Origin: Streptomyces sp. NBC_01669
GTDB taxonomy: Bacteria > Actinomycetota > Actinomycetes > Streptomycetales > Streptomycetaceae
Reading direction: 5' to 3'
Assembly: GCF_026339735.1 (NCBI RefSeq)
Contig: NZ_JAPEQG010000001.1
Span: forward strand, 7,524,501 to 7,588,500
DNA length: 64,000 bases
The stretch's first letter is position 1. Each line of letters begins with the position of its first letter. The notes below the pieces were generated by a model. The model did not search any database. It was not told the DNA's origin and was given only the letters and a program-made list of their open reading frames with translations. Positions 45,240-53,987 of this stretch are shown here, one piece after another. The position numbers and the translations under genes were made by a program.

Positions 45240-45255
45240 AGTGGACCAGACCAAT
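45240..45255. promoter_or_regulatory. DasR-like (dre) site
   Basis: AGTGGACCAGACCAAT matches the dre consensus at 13 of 16 positions. It lies in the divergent region between the kinase gene and the C39-like peptidase gene, 130 bp before the latter. Could place either under DasR control. Confidence 0.5.
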
Positions 45256-45369
45256 ATTTGTTCCGCGACGCGAGGCGAATCGCTGGCCCAATCCGGCTGC
45301 GAACCGCAATAGTTGGCGCACTGTCGTGCACCCGCAGCCCCATTCCGCTTACGACCGGGGGTCTCGCCC

Positions 45370-46737
45370 ATGAACAGACCGACTTCACGCAGAACCGTGC
45401 TGACCGCCGCGCTCGCCGTGGCCGCCGGCGGCGGCGCGGCGGCGTCCGCAGGCTCCGCAGCCGCCGCGCCCTCGCTCGCCCCGCCCCGCGCGCCCTCGGC
45501 TGCCGCAGCCCTGGTGGACAACCATTCCTGGAGTACGTACACCGACTGGCGCAGCGGTTCCGGCGCCGGGACGCGCGCCGTCGCGGGCCGACGGCCCGGA
45601 CTGGTGATCGGCACCCCGCAGGGGCGTACCGACTACACCGACCCGCACACCGGGAAGACGGCGGCCTGGGAGTACGCGACGTGGACCTCGCCGCGCCACT
45701 GCTCGTCGGTCCCGGCGACCGAGGTGATCGCGTCCTGGAACGCGGACGCCCCGGCCGGCACCTGGATCCAGATCGAACTGCGCGGCAGCTACTCGGACGA
45801 CACCGAGACCCCCTGGTACGTGATGGGCCGCTGGGCGGCGGGCGACGGCGACATCCGCCGTACCTCCGTCGACGACCAGACCGACGGCAAGAGCTCGATC
45901 TGGACGGACACCTTCTCGGTGGACGACGCGGCGAGCGGGCTGCGGCTGGTCTCCTACCGGCTGCGGCTCACCCTCTACCGGACTCCGGGCAGTCGCCTCA
46001 CGCCGACCGTGTGGCGGCTCGGCGCGATGGCCTCGGACATCCCCGACCGGTTCACCGTGGAGCCCAGCACGCCCGGCCTCGCCCGGGAACTGCCGGTGCC
46101 GCGCTACTCGCAGAATGTGCACGCCGGCCAGTACCCGGAGTACGACAACGGCGGTGAGGCGTGGTGCAGCCCCACCTCCTCACAGATGATCATCGAGTAC
46201 TGGGGGCGCAGGCCCACCACCGAGGATCTCGCCTGGGTGAAGCCAGGCCTCGCGGACCCACAGGTCTGCCACGCGGCCCGCTTCACGTACGACTACCAGT
46301 ACGAGGGCTGCGGCAACTGGCCGTTCAACGCCGCCTATGCCGCCACGTACGACGACATGAGCGCGGTGGTGACCCGGCTGAGTTCGCTGACGGACCTGGA
46401 GACGCTGATCCGGGCGGGCATCCCGGCCATAACGTCGCAGTCGTTCCTCAAGGCGGAGCTGACCGGGGCCGGGTACGGGACCTCCGGTCATCTCATGACC
46501 GTGATCGGGTTCACGGCGGAGGGCGACGTGATCGCCAACGACCCCGCCTCGCCGAACAACGAGGCCGTCCGCCGGATCTACAAGCGCCACGAGTGGGAGA
46601 CGATCTGGCTCCGCACCAAGCGCTACAACGCGAGCGGCAAAGTGGTGTCGGGCACAGGCGGCGTCTGCTACCTGTACTTCCCGGCGCACCCGACCCCAGC
46701 CCAGAAGCGGGCTCTGGCCGCTGTCGGGGTCGCCTGA
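45370..46737 (+). CDS. Secreted C39-like papain-fold peptidase
   Basis: 455 residues from ATG 45370. Tat signal (SRRTVLTAALAVAAGGG ... AAA). The N-terminal half is a beta-rich unknown region, then a C39_2-like domain with catalytic Cys266 (EAWCSPTSSQMIIEYWG), His374 (SGHLMTVIGF) and an Asn/Asp partner (VIANDPAS). Such proteins cleave peptide bonds extracellularly; the substrate is unknown. A dre-like site lies upstream. Followed by the small membrane protein gene, 117 bp downstream. Confidence 0.85.
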   Translation: MNRPTSRRTVLTAALAVAAGGGAAASAGSAAAAPSLAPPRAPSAAAALVDNHSWSTYTDWRSGSGAGTRAVAGRRPGLVIGTPQGRTDYTDPHTGKTAAWEYATWTSPRHCSSVPATEVIASWNADAPAGTWIQIELRGSYSDDTETPWYVMGRWAAGDGDIRRTSVDDQTDGKSSIWTDTFSVDDAASGLRLVSYRLRLTLYRTPGSRLTPTVWRLGAMASDIPDRFTVEPSTPGLARELPVPRYSQNVHAGQYPEYDNGGEAWCSPTSSQMIIEYWGRRPTTEDLAWVKPGLADPQVCHAARFTYDYQYEGCGNWPFNAAYAATYDDMSAVVTRLSSLTDLETLIRAGIPAITSQSFLKAELTGAGYGTSGHLMTVIGFTAEGDVIANDPASPNNEAVRRIYKRHEWETIWLRTKRYNASGKVVSGTGGVCYLYFPAHPTPAQKRALAAVGVA

Positions 46738-46853
46738 AACGCCCGGCGCACGTCGGGGAAGTGACCGATGTCTCTACCCCGGGGGCCCGTTCCGCTGGCA
46801 CTGTGGTCGGGTCATCGGGGGACGTTCACTGCCAGCCGACCGAGTGGGATGCC

Positions 46854-47006
46854 ATGACCACGACCGCCGCCGCAACCACCGCCACTGCCCGCCGCCGTGC
46901 ACGGACCGGAGGTCCCGAGGACCGGTCCGGGCTGGTGGAGAACCTCCTGGGCTGGACGCTCGTCGTCGTCATCGCCATGTTCGTCACTCAGCTCGGCCTC
47001 ATGTGA
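46854..47006 (+). CDS. SCO1431-like small membrane protein
   Basis: 50 residues from ATG 46854. Charged N-terminus (ARRRARTGGPEDRS) and one C-terminal membrane helix (GWTLVVVIAMFVTQLGLM). It matches the small conserved Streptomyces protein known as the SCO1431 family (by memory). Function unknown. A strong terminator follows 24 bp after the stop. Confidence 0.78.
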   Translation: MTTTAAATTATARRRARTGGPEDRSGLVENLLGWTLVVVIAMFVTQLGLM

Positions 47007-47029
47007 CCGTGGTGCGCCCGGCGCGCACG

Positions 47030-47066
47030 GAAGGGGCGGGGAGCCTGCCCGGCTCCCCGCCCCTTC
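47030..47066. terminator. Bidirectional hairpin terminator
   Basis: Perfect 16-bp stem (GAAGGGGCGGGGAGCC and complement) with a 5-nt loop. It ends the SCO1431-like gene and also faces the chitinase remnant. Confidence 0.9.
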
Positions 47067-47085
47067 CCGCGTCGGCCCGCAGTCG

Positions 47086-47358
47086 TCAGTCGATCGCCTT
47101 GATCAGCTCACCGTCGGCGGTGTCACCGCTGAGCTCCCAGAAGAAGGTGCCGCCCAGGCCCTGTTGGTTCTTGTACTGCATCTTCGTGGCGATGGTGGCC
47201 GGGGTGTCGTAGCTCCACCAGTCGGTGCCGCAGTGCGCGTACGCCGTGCCCGCCACGGTGCCCGTGGCCGGGCAGCTGTTCCTGAGGACCTTGTAGTCCT
47301 CGATGCCCGCCTCGTACGTGCCCGGGGCGGCGCCGGTCGCCGTGCCGCCCGGAACCGT
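47086..47358 (-). pseudogene. GH18 chitinase C-terminal remnant (chiD position)
   Basis: About 90 residues reading TVPGGTATGAAPGTYEAG ... DWWSYDTPATIATKMQYK ... GGTFFWELSGDTADGE and a stop, the end of a GH18 catalytic domain. The 5' part, including the start codon, signal peptide and most of the domain, is missing; the coding stretch starts 2 bp after the dre promoter. The place corresponds to chiD (SCO1429 from memory) next to SCO1431, so this was probably the ortholog, now inactive. No Shine-Dalgarno or start is available. Confidence 0.82.
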
Positions 47359-47359
47359 A

Positions 47360-47394
47360 GGTGGACTAGACCAATTGGGTCAATGGTTCGGACC
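47360..47394 (-). promoter_or_regulatory. Chitinase promoter repeats with DasR-like (dre) site
   Basis: GGACTAGACC (47363) and GGTTCGGACC (47385), again 22 bp apart. The 16-mer at 47360-47375 matches the dre consensus at 13 of 16 positions. Nearly the same as the chiH-position promoter at 33021. It is left without a proper gene after the deletion. Confidence 0.75.
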
Positions 47395-47642
47395 ATCCCC
47401 TTGGTCGTCCGGCCCCGCCCGGGTCGTCCGGGCGCCCTCTCTGTCACCCCGTGACGGATACCGTCCGATCGGGCATACTCGACCCGCCACGGCCGCTGGC
47501 CAGCAACTCTCGTAATCCGGGAGGGCAGCAGCGGTTTGGGTACTAGTGCTTTTCCGGGCCCCGGTCCGGAGATCCCCCGGCGGAGCCGCTCACACCCCGC
47601 GCGCGCACCGCCGCAACGCCCGACAGGGAGGAGAGCGCCGTC

Positions 47643-48815
47643 ATGTCCGACCGTGCCCCGCAGTTGGTGGAGCGTCGTCTGCCCACCGAGGAGTCCAGGC
47701 AGCTCGTCGCGCTCGTCCGCGACATCGTCCAGCGGGAGATCGCGCCGAACGCGGCGGAGGAGGAGGACGCGGGCCGGTTCCCGCGCGAGGTCTTCACCCT
47801 GCTCTCCGAATCCGGACTGCTCGGTCTGCCGTACGACTCCGCCCACGGCGGCGGAGACCAGCCCTACGAGGTCTACCTCCAGGTGCTCGAAGAGCTCGCG
47901 GCCGCCCGGCTCACCGTCGGCCTCGGCGTCAGCGTCCACTCGCTCGCCTGCCACGCGCTCGCCGGATACGGCACCAAGGAGCAGCAGGCGGAACACCTGC
48001 CGGCGATGCTGGGAGGCGGCCTGCTGGGCGCCTACTGCCTCTCCGAGCCCGCCTCGGGCTCCGATGCGGCCTCGCTCCGCACGAAGGCCGTACGCGACGG
48101 CGACGACTGGGTCATCACCGGCACCAAGGCGTGGATCACCCACGGCGGTATCGCCGACTTCTACACGGTTCTGGCGAGGACCGGCGTCGAGGGTGCCCGC
48201 GGCATCACCGCCTTCCTCGTCCCCGGCGACGCCGAGGGGCTGAACGCGGCCCTCCCCGAGAAGAAGATGGGCATGAAGGGCTCGCCCACCGCCCAGCTGC
48301 ACTTCGACGGCGTACGGGTGCCGGATGCCCGCCGGATCGGTGAGGAAGGGCAGGGTTTCGCCATCGCCCTGTCCGCACTCGACTCCGGGCGGCTCGGCAT
48401 CGCAGCCTGCGCCATCGGCGTCGCGCAGGCGGCCCTGGACGAGGCCGTCGGATATGCCACCGGGCGGCAGCAGTTCGGCCGCCCCATCGCCGACTTCCAG
48501 GGGCTGAGGTTCATGCTCGCCGACATGGCCACCCAGATCGAGGCGGGCCGTGCGCTCTATCTGGAGGCGGCGAGGCTGCGCGACGCGGGCAGGCCGTTCT
48601 CCCGGCAGGCGGCCATGGCCAAGCTGTTCTGTACGGACACGGCCATGCGGGTCACCGTCGACGCCGTCCAGGTGCTCGGCGGCTACGGCTACACCCTCGA
48701 CTTCCCCGTCGAGCGGCTGATGCGCGAGGCCAAGGTGCTGCAGATCGTCGAGGGGACCAATCAGATTCAGCGCATGGTCATCGCGCGCCACCTCGCGGGT
48801 CCCGAGACTCGCTGA
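47643..48815 (+). CDS. Acyl-CoA dehydrogenase
   Basis: 390 residues from ATG 47643, preceded by GGGAGGAGAG. FAD-dependent first step of acyl-CoA or short/branched-chain acyl-CoA oxidation in the cytoplasm. Signatures: YCLSEPASGSDAAS, the C-terminal YTLDFPVERLMREAKVLQIVEGTNQIQ with the catalytic Glu in that segment, and the FAD/substrate motif GRQQFGRPIADFQG. The 3' end overlaps the convergent small gene by 38 bp. Substrate not assignable. Confidence 0.94.
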   Translation: MSDRAPQLVERRLPTEESRQLVALVRDIVQREIAPNAAEEEDAGRFPREVFTLLSESGLLGLPYDSAHGGGDQPYEVYLQVLEELAAARLTVGLGVSVHSLACHALAGYGTKEQQAEHLPAMLGGGLLGAYCLSEPASGSDAASLRTKAVRDGDDWVITGTKAWITHGGIADFYTVLARTGVEGARGITAFLVPGDAEGLNAALPEKKMGMKGSPTAQLHFDGVRVPDARRIGEEGQGFAIALSALDSGRLGIAACAIGVAQAALDEAVGYATGRQQFGRPIADFQGLRFMLADMATQIEAGRALYLEAARLRDAGRPFSRQAAMAKLFCTDTAMRVTVDAVQVLGGYGYTLDFPVERLMREAKVLQIVEGTNQIQRMVIARHLAGPETR

Positions 48816-49089
48816 GGCGCAACGGCCGGTCCGACCACAGGGGCGTCGTCATGATCCGGTTCCACTCCTGGTCATGACGGCCCGGCAGGGTCCTGCCGGC
48901 GGACTCCCAATGGCTCAGCATCGCCCGGTAGATGGGCGGATCCGTCGTATGCGGCACCGCGCGCGGCGCTGACGGGGTGGACGCCGAGGGGGGCACCGGC
49001 TGCGAACCGGGCTGCGGAACCGATTCTTCGGGGGGCGGAGCGGCGAGACGGCGACGACCGGGGCCGGCCGTGGATTGCAGCAGGGTCAT
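48778..49089 (-). CDS. Small hypothetical protein
   Basis: 103 residues, Pro/Ser-rich N-terminal part, then PPIYRAMLSHWESAGRTLPGRHDQEWNRI, a pattern seen in small Streptomyces proteins by memory. It overlaps the convergent acyl-CoA dehydrogenase end. No clear ribosome site. Function unknown; coding status is moderately supported. Confidence 0.5.
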   Translation of the reverse strand: MTLLQSTAGPGRRRLAAPPPEESVPQPGSQPVPPSASTPSAPRAVPHTTDPPIYRAMLSHWESAGRTLPGRHDQEWNRIMTTPLWSDRPLRLSESRDPRGGAR

Positions 49090-49314
49090 GCCGGGCCAAC
49101 GCCGTGGGGCGGGGCCGGGTCACTGCTGCGAGGATTCGAGCGCCCGTTCGCCAGGGTCCCCTGCCGTGCGGGCGTGGCTCGATCGCGCGCACCACGTCGG
49201 CCCGGCCGTCGTGGTGCAGTACGTGTGTGCAGGGCGTCTGCCGGAGGAATCCGGCAGACGGAGAGTCGCCGCCCGTCACTGCCTTCGATACGCGTCAGGC
49301 GGCGTCAGGGCGTC

Positions 49315-49716
49315 TCAGGCGGCGTTGCGGCGGATCTGGTGCGGTACCCGCAGCGGGCGCGAACCCGCACCACCGGCGTGCGAGAACGGTTGCATCCTCC
49401 AGTCGAGCCCCTGCGGGAGCGTCAGCAGCAGTCCCATCTCCTGTTCCTGGAGCTCGAGCGACTCGTCGGCCGGACGTGCCTGCGCGGCGTCGCGACCGGT
49501 TCCGGCGCACACCGTGAGGACGAACGGGTTCCACGGCGTCGGGCACAGCGCGTGTTCCGGCAGCACATCCTCGTCGGCCAGCAGCGCGATCGGCTGCGCA
49601 CAGTCCGGGCAGATCACCCGGTACATCTCAAAAGTGTCGTACGCGTCGGGAGCGGAGTCCTCGACGGGTTCAACAGGCTCCGGTTCGGTACGTCCGGTGA
49701 GCTTCAGGCTCTGCAT
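49315..49716 (-). CDS. Conserved hypothetical protein with CPDC motif
   Basis: 133 residues from ATG 49716 (MQSLKLTGRTEPE), with a GGGGGAG ribosome site. An N-terminal CPDC (VICPDCAQPIALLADEDVL) and later CPTPWNPFV and CAGTG could be a zinc-binding region. No known domain recognised. It is divergent from the Lrp-type gene. Confidence 0.68.
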   Translation of the reverse strand: MQSLKLTGRTEPEPVEPVEDSAPDAYDTFEMYRVICPDCAQPIALLADEDVLPEHALCPTPWNPFVLTVCAGTGRDAAQARPADESLELQEQEMGLLLTLPQGLDWRMQPFSHAGGAGSRPLRVPHQIRRNAA

Positions 49717-49920
49717 GGAGATTCTCCCCCTCGGGTGGGCCGGCAAGGCGCCACGGCCTCGACCACAGCAAGCACTTCCCGTCGCGCATCCGCCGTAACC
49801 GCGAGGTCGTCGACTACCCATCCGTAAACCTGTGGCATTCGTCACATGCCCCCTGCAGGTGCCCTGTTCGGGGCCCCTACGACTGTGCCTGGAGGGACCT
49901 GGGGCCATAGGTTGATCCGC

Positions 49921-50361
49921 ATGGAGGAGCTGGACCGTCAGATTGTGGAGTTGCTCGTCAAGGACGGGCGGATGAGCTACACCGACCTGGGCAAGGCCAC
50001 GGGCCTGTCCACCTCGGCCGTTCATCAGCGAGTCCGTCGGCTGGAGCAGCGCGGGGTGATCCGGGGCTATGCCGCGGTCGTCGACCCCGAAGCCGTCGGG
50101 CTGCCCCTCACCGCGTTCATCTCGGTGAAACCGTTCGACCCGAGCGCGCCGGACGACATCGCCGAGCGGCTCGCCGGTGTACCGGAACTTGAGGCGTGCC
50201 ACAGCGTCGCGGGCGACGAGAACTACATCCTCAAGGTGCGCGTCGCGACCCCGCTCGAGCTCGAGCATCTGCTGACCCGGATCCGCTCGCTGGCCGGGGT
50301 CTCCACCCGCACCACCGTCGTCCTCTCCACCCCGTACGAGGCACGCCCCCCGCAGATCTGA
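49921..50361 (+). CDS. Lrp/AsnC family transcriptional regulator
   Basis: 146 residues from ATG 49921. N-terminal HTH (LDRQIVELLVKDGRMSYTDLGKATGLSTSAVHQRVRRL) and a C-terminal RAM-type ligand-binding domain (GDENYILKVRVATPLELEHLL). Usually binds an amino acid as an octamer and controls amino-acid genes. The next gene is an amidohydrolase 46 bp downstream, likely its regulated or co-transcribed neighbour. Ligand unknown. Confidence 0.93.
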   Translation: MEELDRQIVELLVKDGRMSYTDLGKATGLSTSAVHQRVRRLEQRGVIRGYAAVVDPEAVGLPLTAFISVKPFDPSAPDDIAERLAGVPELEACHSVAGDENYILKVRVATPLELEHLLTRIRSLAGVSTRTTVVLSTPYEARPPQI

Positions 50362-50407
50362 GGGGGGCGCGGACGGCACCGCTCCGTACAAGGGCGAGAC
50401 TGGTGCC

Positions 50408-52054
50408 ATGACCGAGAGCACCGCCCCCCAGAGCGAACACCGCACCGTGCTGCTGCGCGGTGGAGACGTCCACAGCCCCGCCGATCCCTTCGCCACCGCC
50501 ATGGTCGTCGAACGCGGCCATGTCGCCTGGGTGGGGTCGGAAGGGGCCGCCGACGCCTTCGCGAGCGGCGTCGACGAAGTGATCGACCTCGAAGGGGCCC
50601 TGGTCACTCCCGCGTTCACCGACGCCCACGTCCACACCACCTCGACCGGCCTCGCCCTCACCGGACTGGACCTCGCGGGCGCCCGCACCCTCGCCGAGGC
50701 CCTCGGCCTCGTACGCGCGTACACGGCCGCGCACCCCACGGACCGGGTCGTCCTCGGACATGGCTGGGACGCCACGCGCTGGCCGGAGCAGCGGCCTCCG
50801 TCGCGTGCCGAGCTCGACGCCGCGGCCGGCGGCCGGCCGCTCTATCTGCCCCGGATCGATGTGCACTCCGCCGTCGTCACGACCGCCCTCCTCGATCTGG
50901 TTCCCGGCGTCACCGCACTGGCCGGCTACCGCCCCGACGCCCCGCTGACCGGCGCCGCCCACCACGCCGTGCGCTCCGCCGCCCATGGCGCGATCTCGCC
51001 GCAGCAACGTGCCGAGGCGCAGCGTGCCGCCCTGGACCACGCCGCCTCGCTCGGCATCGGCACCCTTCACGAGTGCGGCGGACCCGACATCTCCGACGAG
51101 GAGGACTTCACCGCCCTGCTGAAGCTCGCCGCCGGGCGGCTGGGACCGCGGGTCTTCGGCTACTGGGCCGAGCAGGTCGCGGACGAGAAGGATGCCCTCA
51201 GGATCCGTGAACTCGGCGCGATCGGCGCGGCCGGTGACCTGTTCGTCGACGGTTCCCTCGGCTCGCACACCGCGTGCCTGCACGAGCCCTACGCCGACGG
51301 ACCGGCCGGCGGCAGGGGCGCCGCCCACCTGGACACCGCGCAGATCGCCGCCCATGTCACCGCCTGCACAGAGGCCGGTCTGCAGGCCGGTTTCCACGCC
51401 ATCGGCGACGCGGCGGTCTCCGCCGTCGTGGCAGGGGTCCGGGCCGCATCCGAGACGCTCGGGCTGTCCCGGATCCGGGCCGCACGCCATCGCGTCGAGC
51501 ACGCGGAGATGCTCACCCCCGAGACGATCGCCGGTTTCGCGGAGCTGGGTCTGACCGCCTCGGTCCAGCCCGCCTTCGACGCCGCCTGGGGCGGCGAGGA
51601 CGGCATGTACACCCAGCGGCTCGGCGCCGACCGGGCCCGCACCCTGAACCCGTACGCGGGCCTCCTGCGGGCCGGTGTGCCCCTTGCCTTCGGCTCGGAC
51701 AGCCCGGTGACCCCGCTGGACCCGTGGGGGACCGTACGGGCCGCTGCGTTCCACCGGACGCCGGAGCACCGGATCTCCGTGCGGGCCGGCTTCACCGCGC
51801 ACACCAGGGGCGGCTGGCGGGCCGTCGGCCGCGACGACGCGGGCACCCTCGTTCCCGGCGCCCCCGCCGACTACGCGGTCTGGCGCACCGAGGAGCTCGT
51901 GGTCCAGGCCCCGGACGACCGGGTCGCCCGCTGGTCGACCGACCCGAGGTCCGGGACGCCCGGCCTGCCGGATCTCACCCCGGGCGGCGACCTCCCGGTC
52001 TGTCTGCGGACCGTGATCTTCGGACAAACTGTCTACGTGCGGCCGAACGAGTGA
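50408..52054 (+). CDS. Amidohydrolase family protein (YtcJ-like)
   Basis: 548 residues from ATG 50408. Metal site: TDAHVHTTSTG near residue 75, GFHAIGDAAVSAV, HAEMLTPETIAG and the C-terminal GSDSPVTPLDPWG. Long YtcJ-like amidohydrolases act on amides, carbamates or other C-N bonds; the substrate is unknown. Follows the Lrp-type regulator; a dedicated promoter is not obvious. Confidence 0.9.
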   Translation: MTESTAPQSEHRTVLLRGGDVHSPADPFATAMVVERGHVAWVGSEGAADAFASGVDEVIDLEGALVTPAFTDAHVHTTSTGLALTGLDLAGARTLAEALGLVRAYTAAHPTDRVVLGHGWDATRWPEQRPPSRAELDAAAGGRPLYLPRIDVHSAVVTTALLDLVPGVTALAGYRPDAPLTGAAHHAVRSAAHGAISPQQRAEAQRAALDHAASLGIGTLHECGGPDISDEEDFTALLKLAAGRLGPRVFGYWAEQVADEKDALRIRELGAIGAAGDLFVDGSLGSHTACLHEPYADGPAGGRGAAHLDTAQIAAHVTACTEAGLQAGFHAIGDAAVSAVVAGVRAASETLGLSRIRAARHRVEHAEMLTPETIAGFAELGLTASVQPAFDAAWGGEDGMYTQRLGADRARTLNPYAGLLRAGVPLAFGSDSPVTPLDPWGTVRAAAFHRTPEHRISVRAGFTAHTRGGWRAVGRDDAGTLVPGAPADYAVWRTEELVVQAPDDRVARWSTDPRSGTPGLPDLTPGGDLPVCLRTVIFGQTVYVRPNE

Positions 52055-52163
52055 CGTCCCGACATTTCGTACCGCCGATCGAAGGCGCCCCCGCTTCCCC
52101 GCGACCTGCGTATCTCCGGTACTGACCAGGCAACTTCGGTAAACATCGCAGGTCAGACGGGTA

Positions 52164-52194
52164 TTGACAGGAGGCGCCCACGGGCCGGTAGGTT
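52164..52194 (+). promoter_or_regulatory. Possible promoter of the polyprenol-phosphate mannose synthase gene
   Basis: TTGACA and TAGGTT are 19 bp apart, longer than optimal. It is about 390 nt upstream of the gene. Weak evidence. Confidence 0.4.
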
Positions 52195-52265
52195 CGGCCG
52201 AGTCCACCACAGGACGTCCGACCGGTTAAACCTCCACGCAGTCGTCGAACGCCGCTGGGTCATGG

Positions 52266-52292
52266 GGTGGTGTGCCGCACCGGCGCACCACC
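52266..52292 (+). other. RNA hairpin in the mannose synthase leader
   Basis: GGTGGTGTGCC / GGCGCACCACC with one G-T pair and a 5-nt loop; it could be a small terminator after the amidohydrolase gene or a leader structure. Confidence 0.4.
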
Positions 52293-52581
52293 ACTGACAG
52301 CCAGGTTCAGCGCCCGCGCCTCGGGGGCGAGGGAAGGTGTGAACCGGACGGCGGGTGTGACCCGGGTGGGGCCCGGACGTTCAGTAGACAACGGCTCTCG
52401 GTCGACCCGCAGCCAGCGGGCCCCAGGTCGGCCCGAAGGGCGCCGGGCCCCGATCCGCAGTTCTGTCCGTACTTTCCTCCTTCTGTCCGGGCGCTTGCCC
52501 GACAGGTGCCTACCGCGTCGGCCTCCGGCCCTGATGCGATCGATATGGTGTGCATCTGTGTACGGACGTGAGGGGCAGTAA

Positions 52582-53349
52582 GTGAACGACGGCGGTCAGA
52601 GGCGATACGGCCCGCTCGGCAGAGCCTTGGTGATCATCCCGACCTACAACGAGGCCGAGAACATCAAGCCGATCGTCACCCGGGTGCGCGCCGCGGTACC
52701 GGACGCGGACATCCTGGTCGCCGACGACAACAGTCCCGACGGCACGGGGAAGATCGCCGACGAGCTCGCCGCCGCCGACAGTCACGTCCAGGTCCTGCAC
52801 CGCAAGGGCAAGGAAGGGCTCGGCGCCGCCTACCTCGCCGGGTTCCGCTGGGGCATCGACCACGGTTACGGCGTCCTCGTGGAGATGGACGCCGACGGCT
52901 CCCACCAGCCCGAGGAACTGCCCCGGCTGCTCACCGCCCTCAAGGGTGCCGACCTGGTGCTCGGCTCCCGCTGGGTGCCGGGCGGGCGCGTGGTCAACTG
53001 GCCCAAGTCCCGCGAGATGATCTCCCGTGGCGGCAGCACCTACTCCCGGCTGCTCCTCGGACTGCAGACCAGGGACGTCACCGGCGGCTACCGGGCCTTC
53101 CGGGCGGAGACCCTGAAGGGGATCGGCCTCGACGAGGTCGCCTCCCAGGGGTACTGCTTCCAGGTCGACCTGGCCCGTCGCACCATCGACGCGGGATACC
53201 ACGTCGTCGAGGTCCCGATCACCTTCGTCGACCGCGAGATCGGTGACTCCAAGATGAGCCGCGACATCCTCGTCGAGGCACTGTGGCGGGTCACGGCCTG
53301 GGGCGTCACCGCCCGTACGAACCGGGTCCTGGGCCGCAAGTCCTCCTGA
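52582..53349 (+). CDS. ppm1: Polyprenol monophosphomannose synthase
   Basis: 255 residues from GTG 52582. GT2 fold: PTYNEAENIKPI, DDNSPDGTG and EMDADGSHQPEELPRLL near residue 98, with GGYRAFR and the C-terminal REIGDSKMS motif of dolichol-phosphate mannose synthases. It transfers mannose from GDP-mannose to polyprenyl phosphate at the membrane; in Streptomyces the product feeds protein O-mannosylation. The separate membrane (Lnt-like) half is not encoded nearby. Confidence 0.93.
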   Translation: MNDGGQRRYGPLGRALVIIPTYNEAENIKPIVTRVRAAVPDADILVADDNSPDGTGKIADELAAADSHVQVLHRKGKEGLGAAYLAGFRWGIDHGYGVLVEMDADGSHQPEELPRLLTALKGADLVLGSRWVPGGRVVNWPKSREMISRGGSTYSRLLLGLQTRDVTGGYRAFRAETLKGIGLDEVASQGYCFQVDLARRTIDAGYHVVEVPITFVDREIGDSKMSRDILVEALWRVTAWGVTARTNRVLGRKSS

Positions 53350-53396
53350 TCACCCCCTTATCCCGCTTGGACGTCCGTCCAGGCACACTGGGGACC

Positions 53397-53987
53397 ATGA
53401 CGACCGGCACCCCGCCCCCGACCGCACCGAGGCGCTCGCGCGCCCGTACCTTCGTCCCCCTCGCCATCGCCGCCTGGGCAGTGCTGGAGATCTGGCTGCT
53501 GACCCTGGTGGCGGACGTGGCGGGCGGGTTCACCGTGCTGCTGCTCCTGATCGGGGGCGTCGTGCTCGGGGCCGTGGTGATGAAGGCAGCCGGCCGCCGG
53601 GCCTTTCGCAACCTCACCGAGACGCTCCAGCAGATGCCGGGCCGGCCCGGCGAGGCCGCGGCGCCGTCCACCGCCCCGTCGGGCAGCAAGGGCAATGGCT
53701 TCCTGATGCTCGGTGGGCTGCTGCTCATCATCCCGGGGATGATCTCCGACATGGCGGGACTCCTGCTGCTGGTGCCGCCGGTCCGCGCGACGCTCGGCCG
53801 GTACGCGGAGCGGTCCCTGGATCGCCGTATGCGCACCGCGTCCCCCGGCAGCCTCTCCGATGCGTTCCAGCAGGTCCGGATCCACCGTCCGGACGGAAAG
53901 GTCGTCCAGGGCGAGGTCATCCGCGACACGGAGACTCGGCCGGGCCCGCGCCCCGACAGCGGCCCGCGTCCCCCGCTCACCCCCTGA
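53397..53987 (+). CDS. fxsA: FxsA family membrane protein
   Basis: 196 residues from ATG 53397. Three to four membrane segments (RTFVPLAIAAWAVLEIWLLT, GGFTVLLLLIGGVVLGAVVM and LMLGGLLLIIPGMISDMAGLLL), typical of FxsA, an inner-membrane protein that in E. coli affects exclusion of phage T7. A Pro-rich C-terminus ends at the TGA that borders MITE copy 2. It follows the mannose synthase gene by 47 bp. Confidence 0.87.
   Translation: MTTGTPPPTAPRRSRARTFVPLAIAAWAVLEIWLLTLVADVAGGFTVLLLLIGGVVLGAVVMKAAGRRAFRNLTETLQQMPGRPGEAAAPSTAPSGSKGNGFLMLGGLLLIIPGMISDMAGLLLLVPPVRATLGRYAERSLDRRMRTASPGSLSDAFQQVRIHRPDGKVVQGEVIRDTETRPGPRPDSGPRPPLTP

Larger units (their letters stand above)
52055..52581. other. 527-bp intergenic region
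   Basis: No convincing gene. Contains a promoter-like TTGACA (52164-52169) with a possible -10 TAGGTT (52189-52194) and a hairpin GGTGGTGTGCC-N5-GGCGCACCACC (52266-52292, one G-T pair). Together these suggest a long 5' leader for the mannose synthase gene. Confidence 0.55.

Noticed and set aside
45195..45369. tRNA-like sequence in the kinase/peptidase divergent region
   Set aside because: No cloverleaf or T-loop consensus could be placed; the region is better explained as a promoter with a dre-like site.
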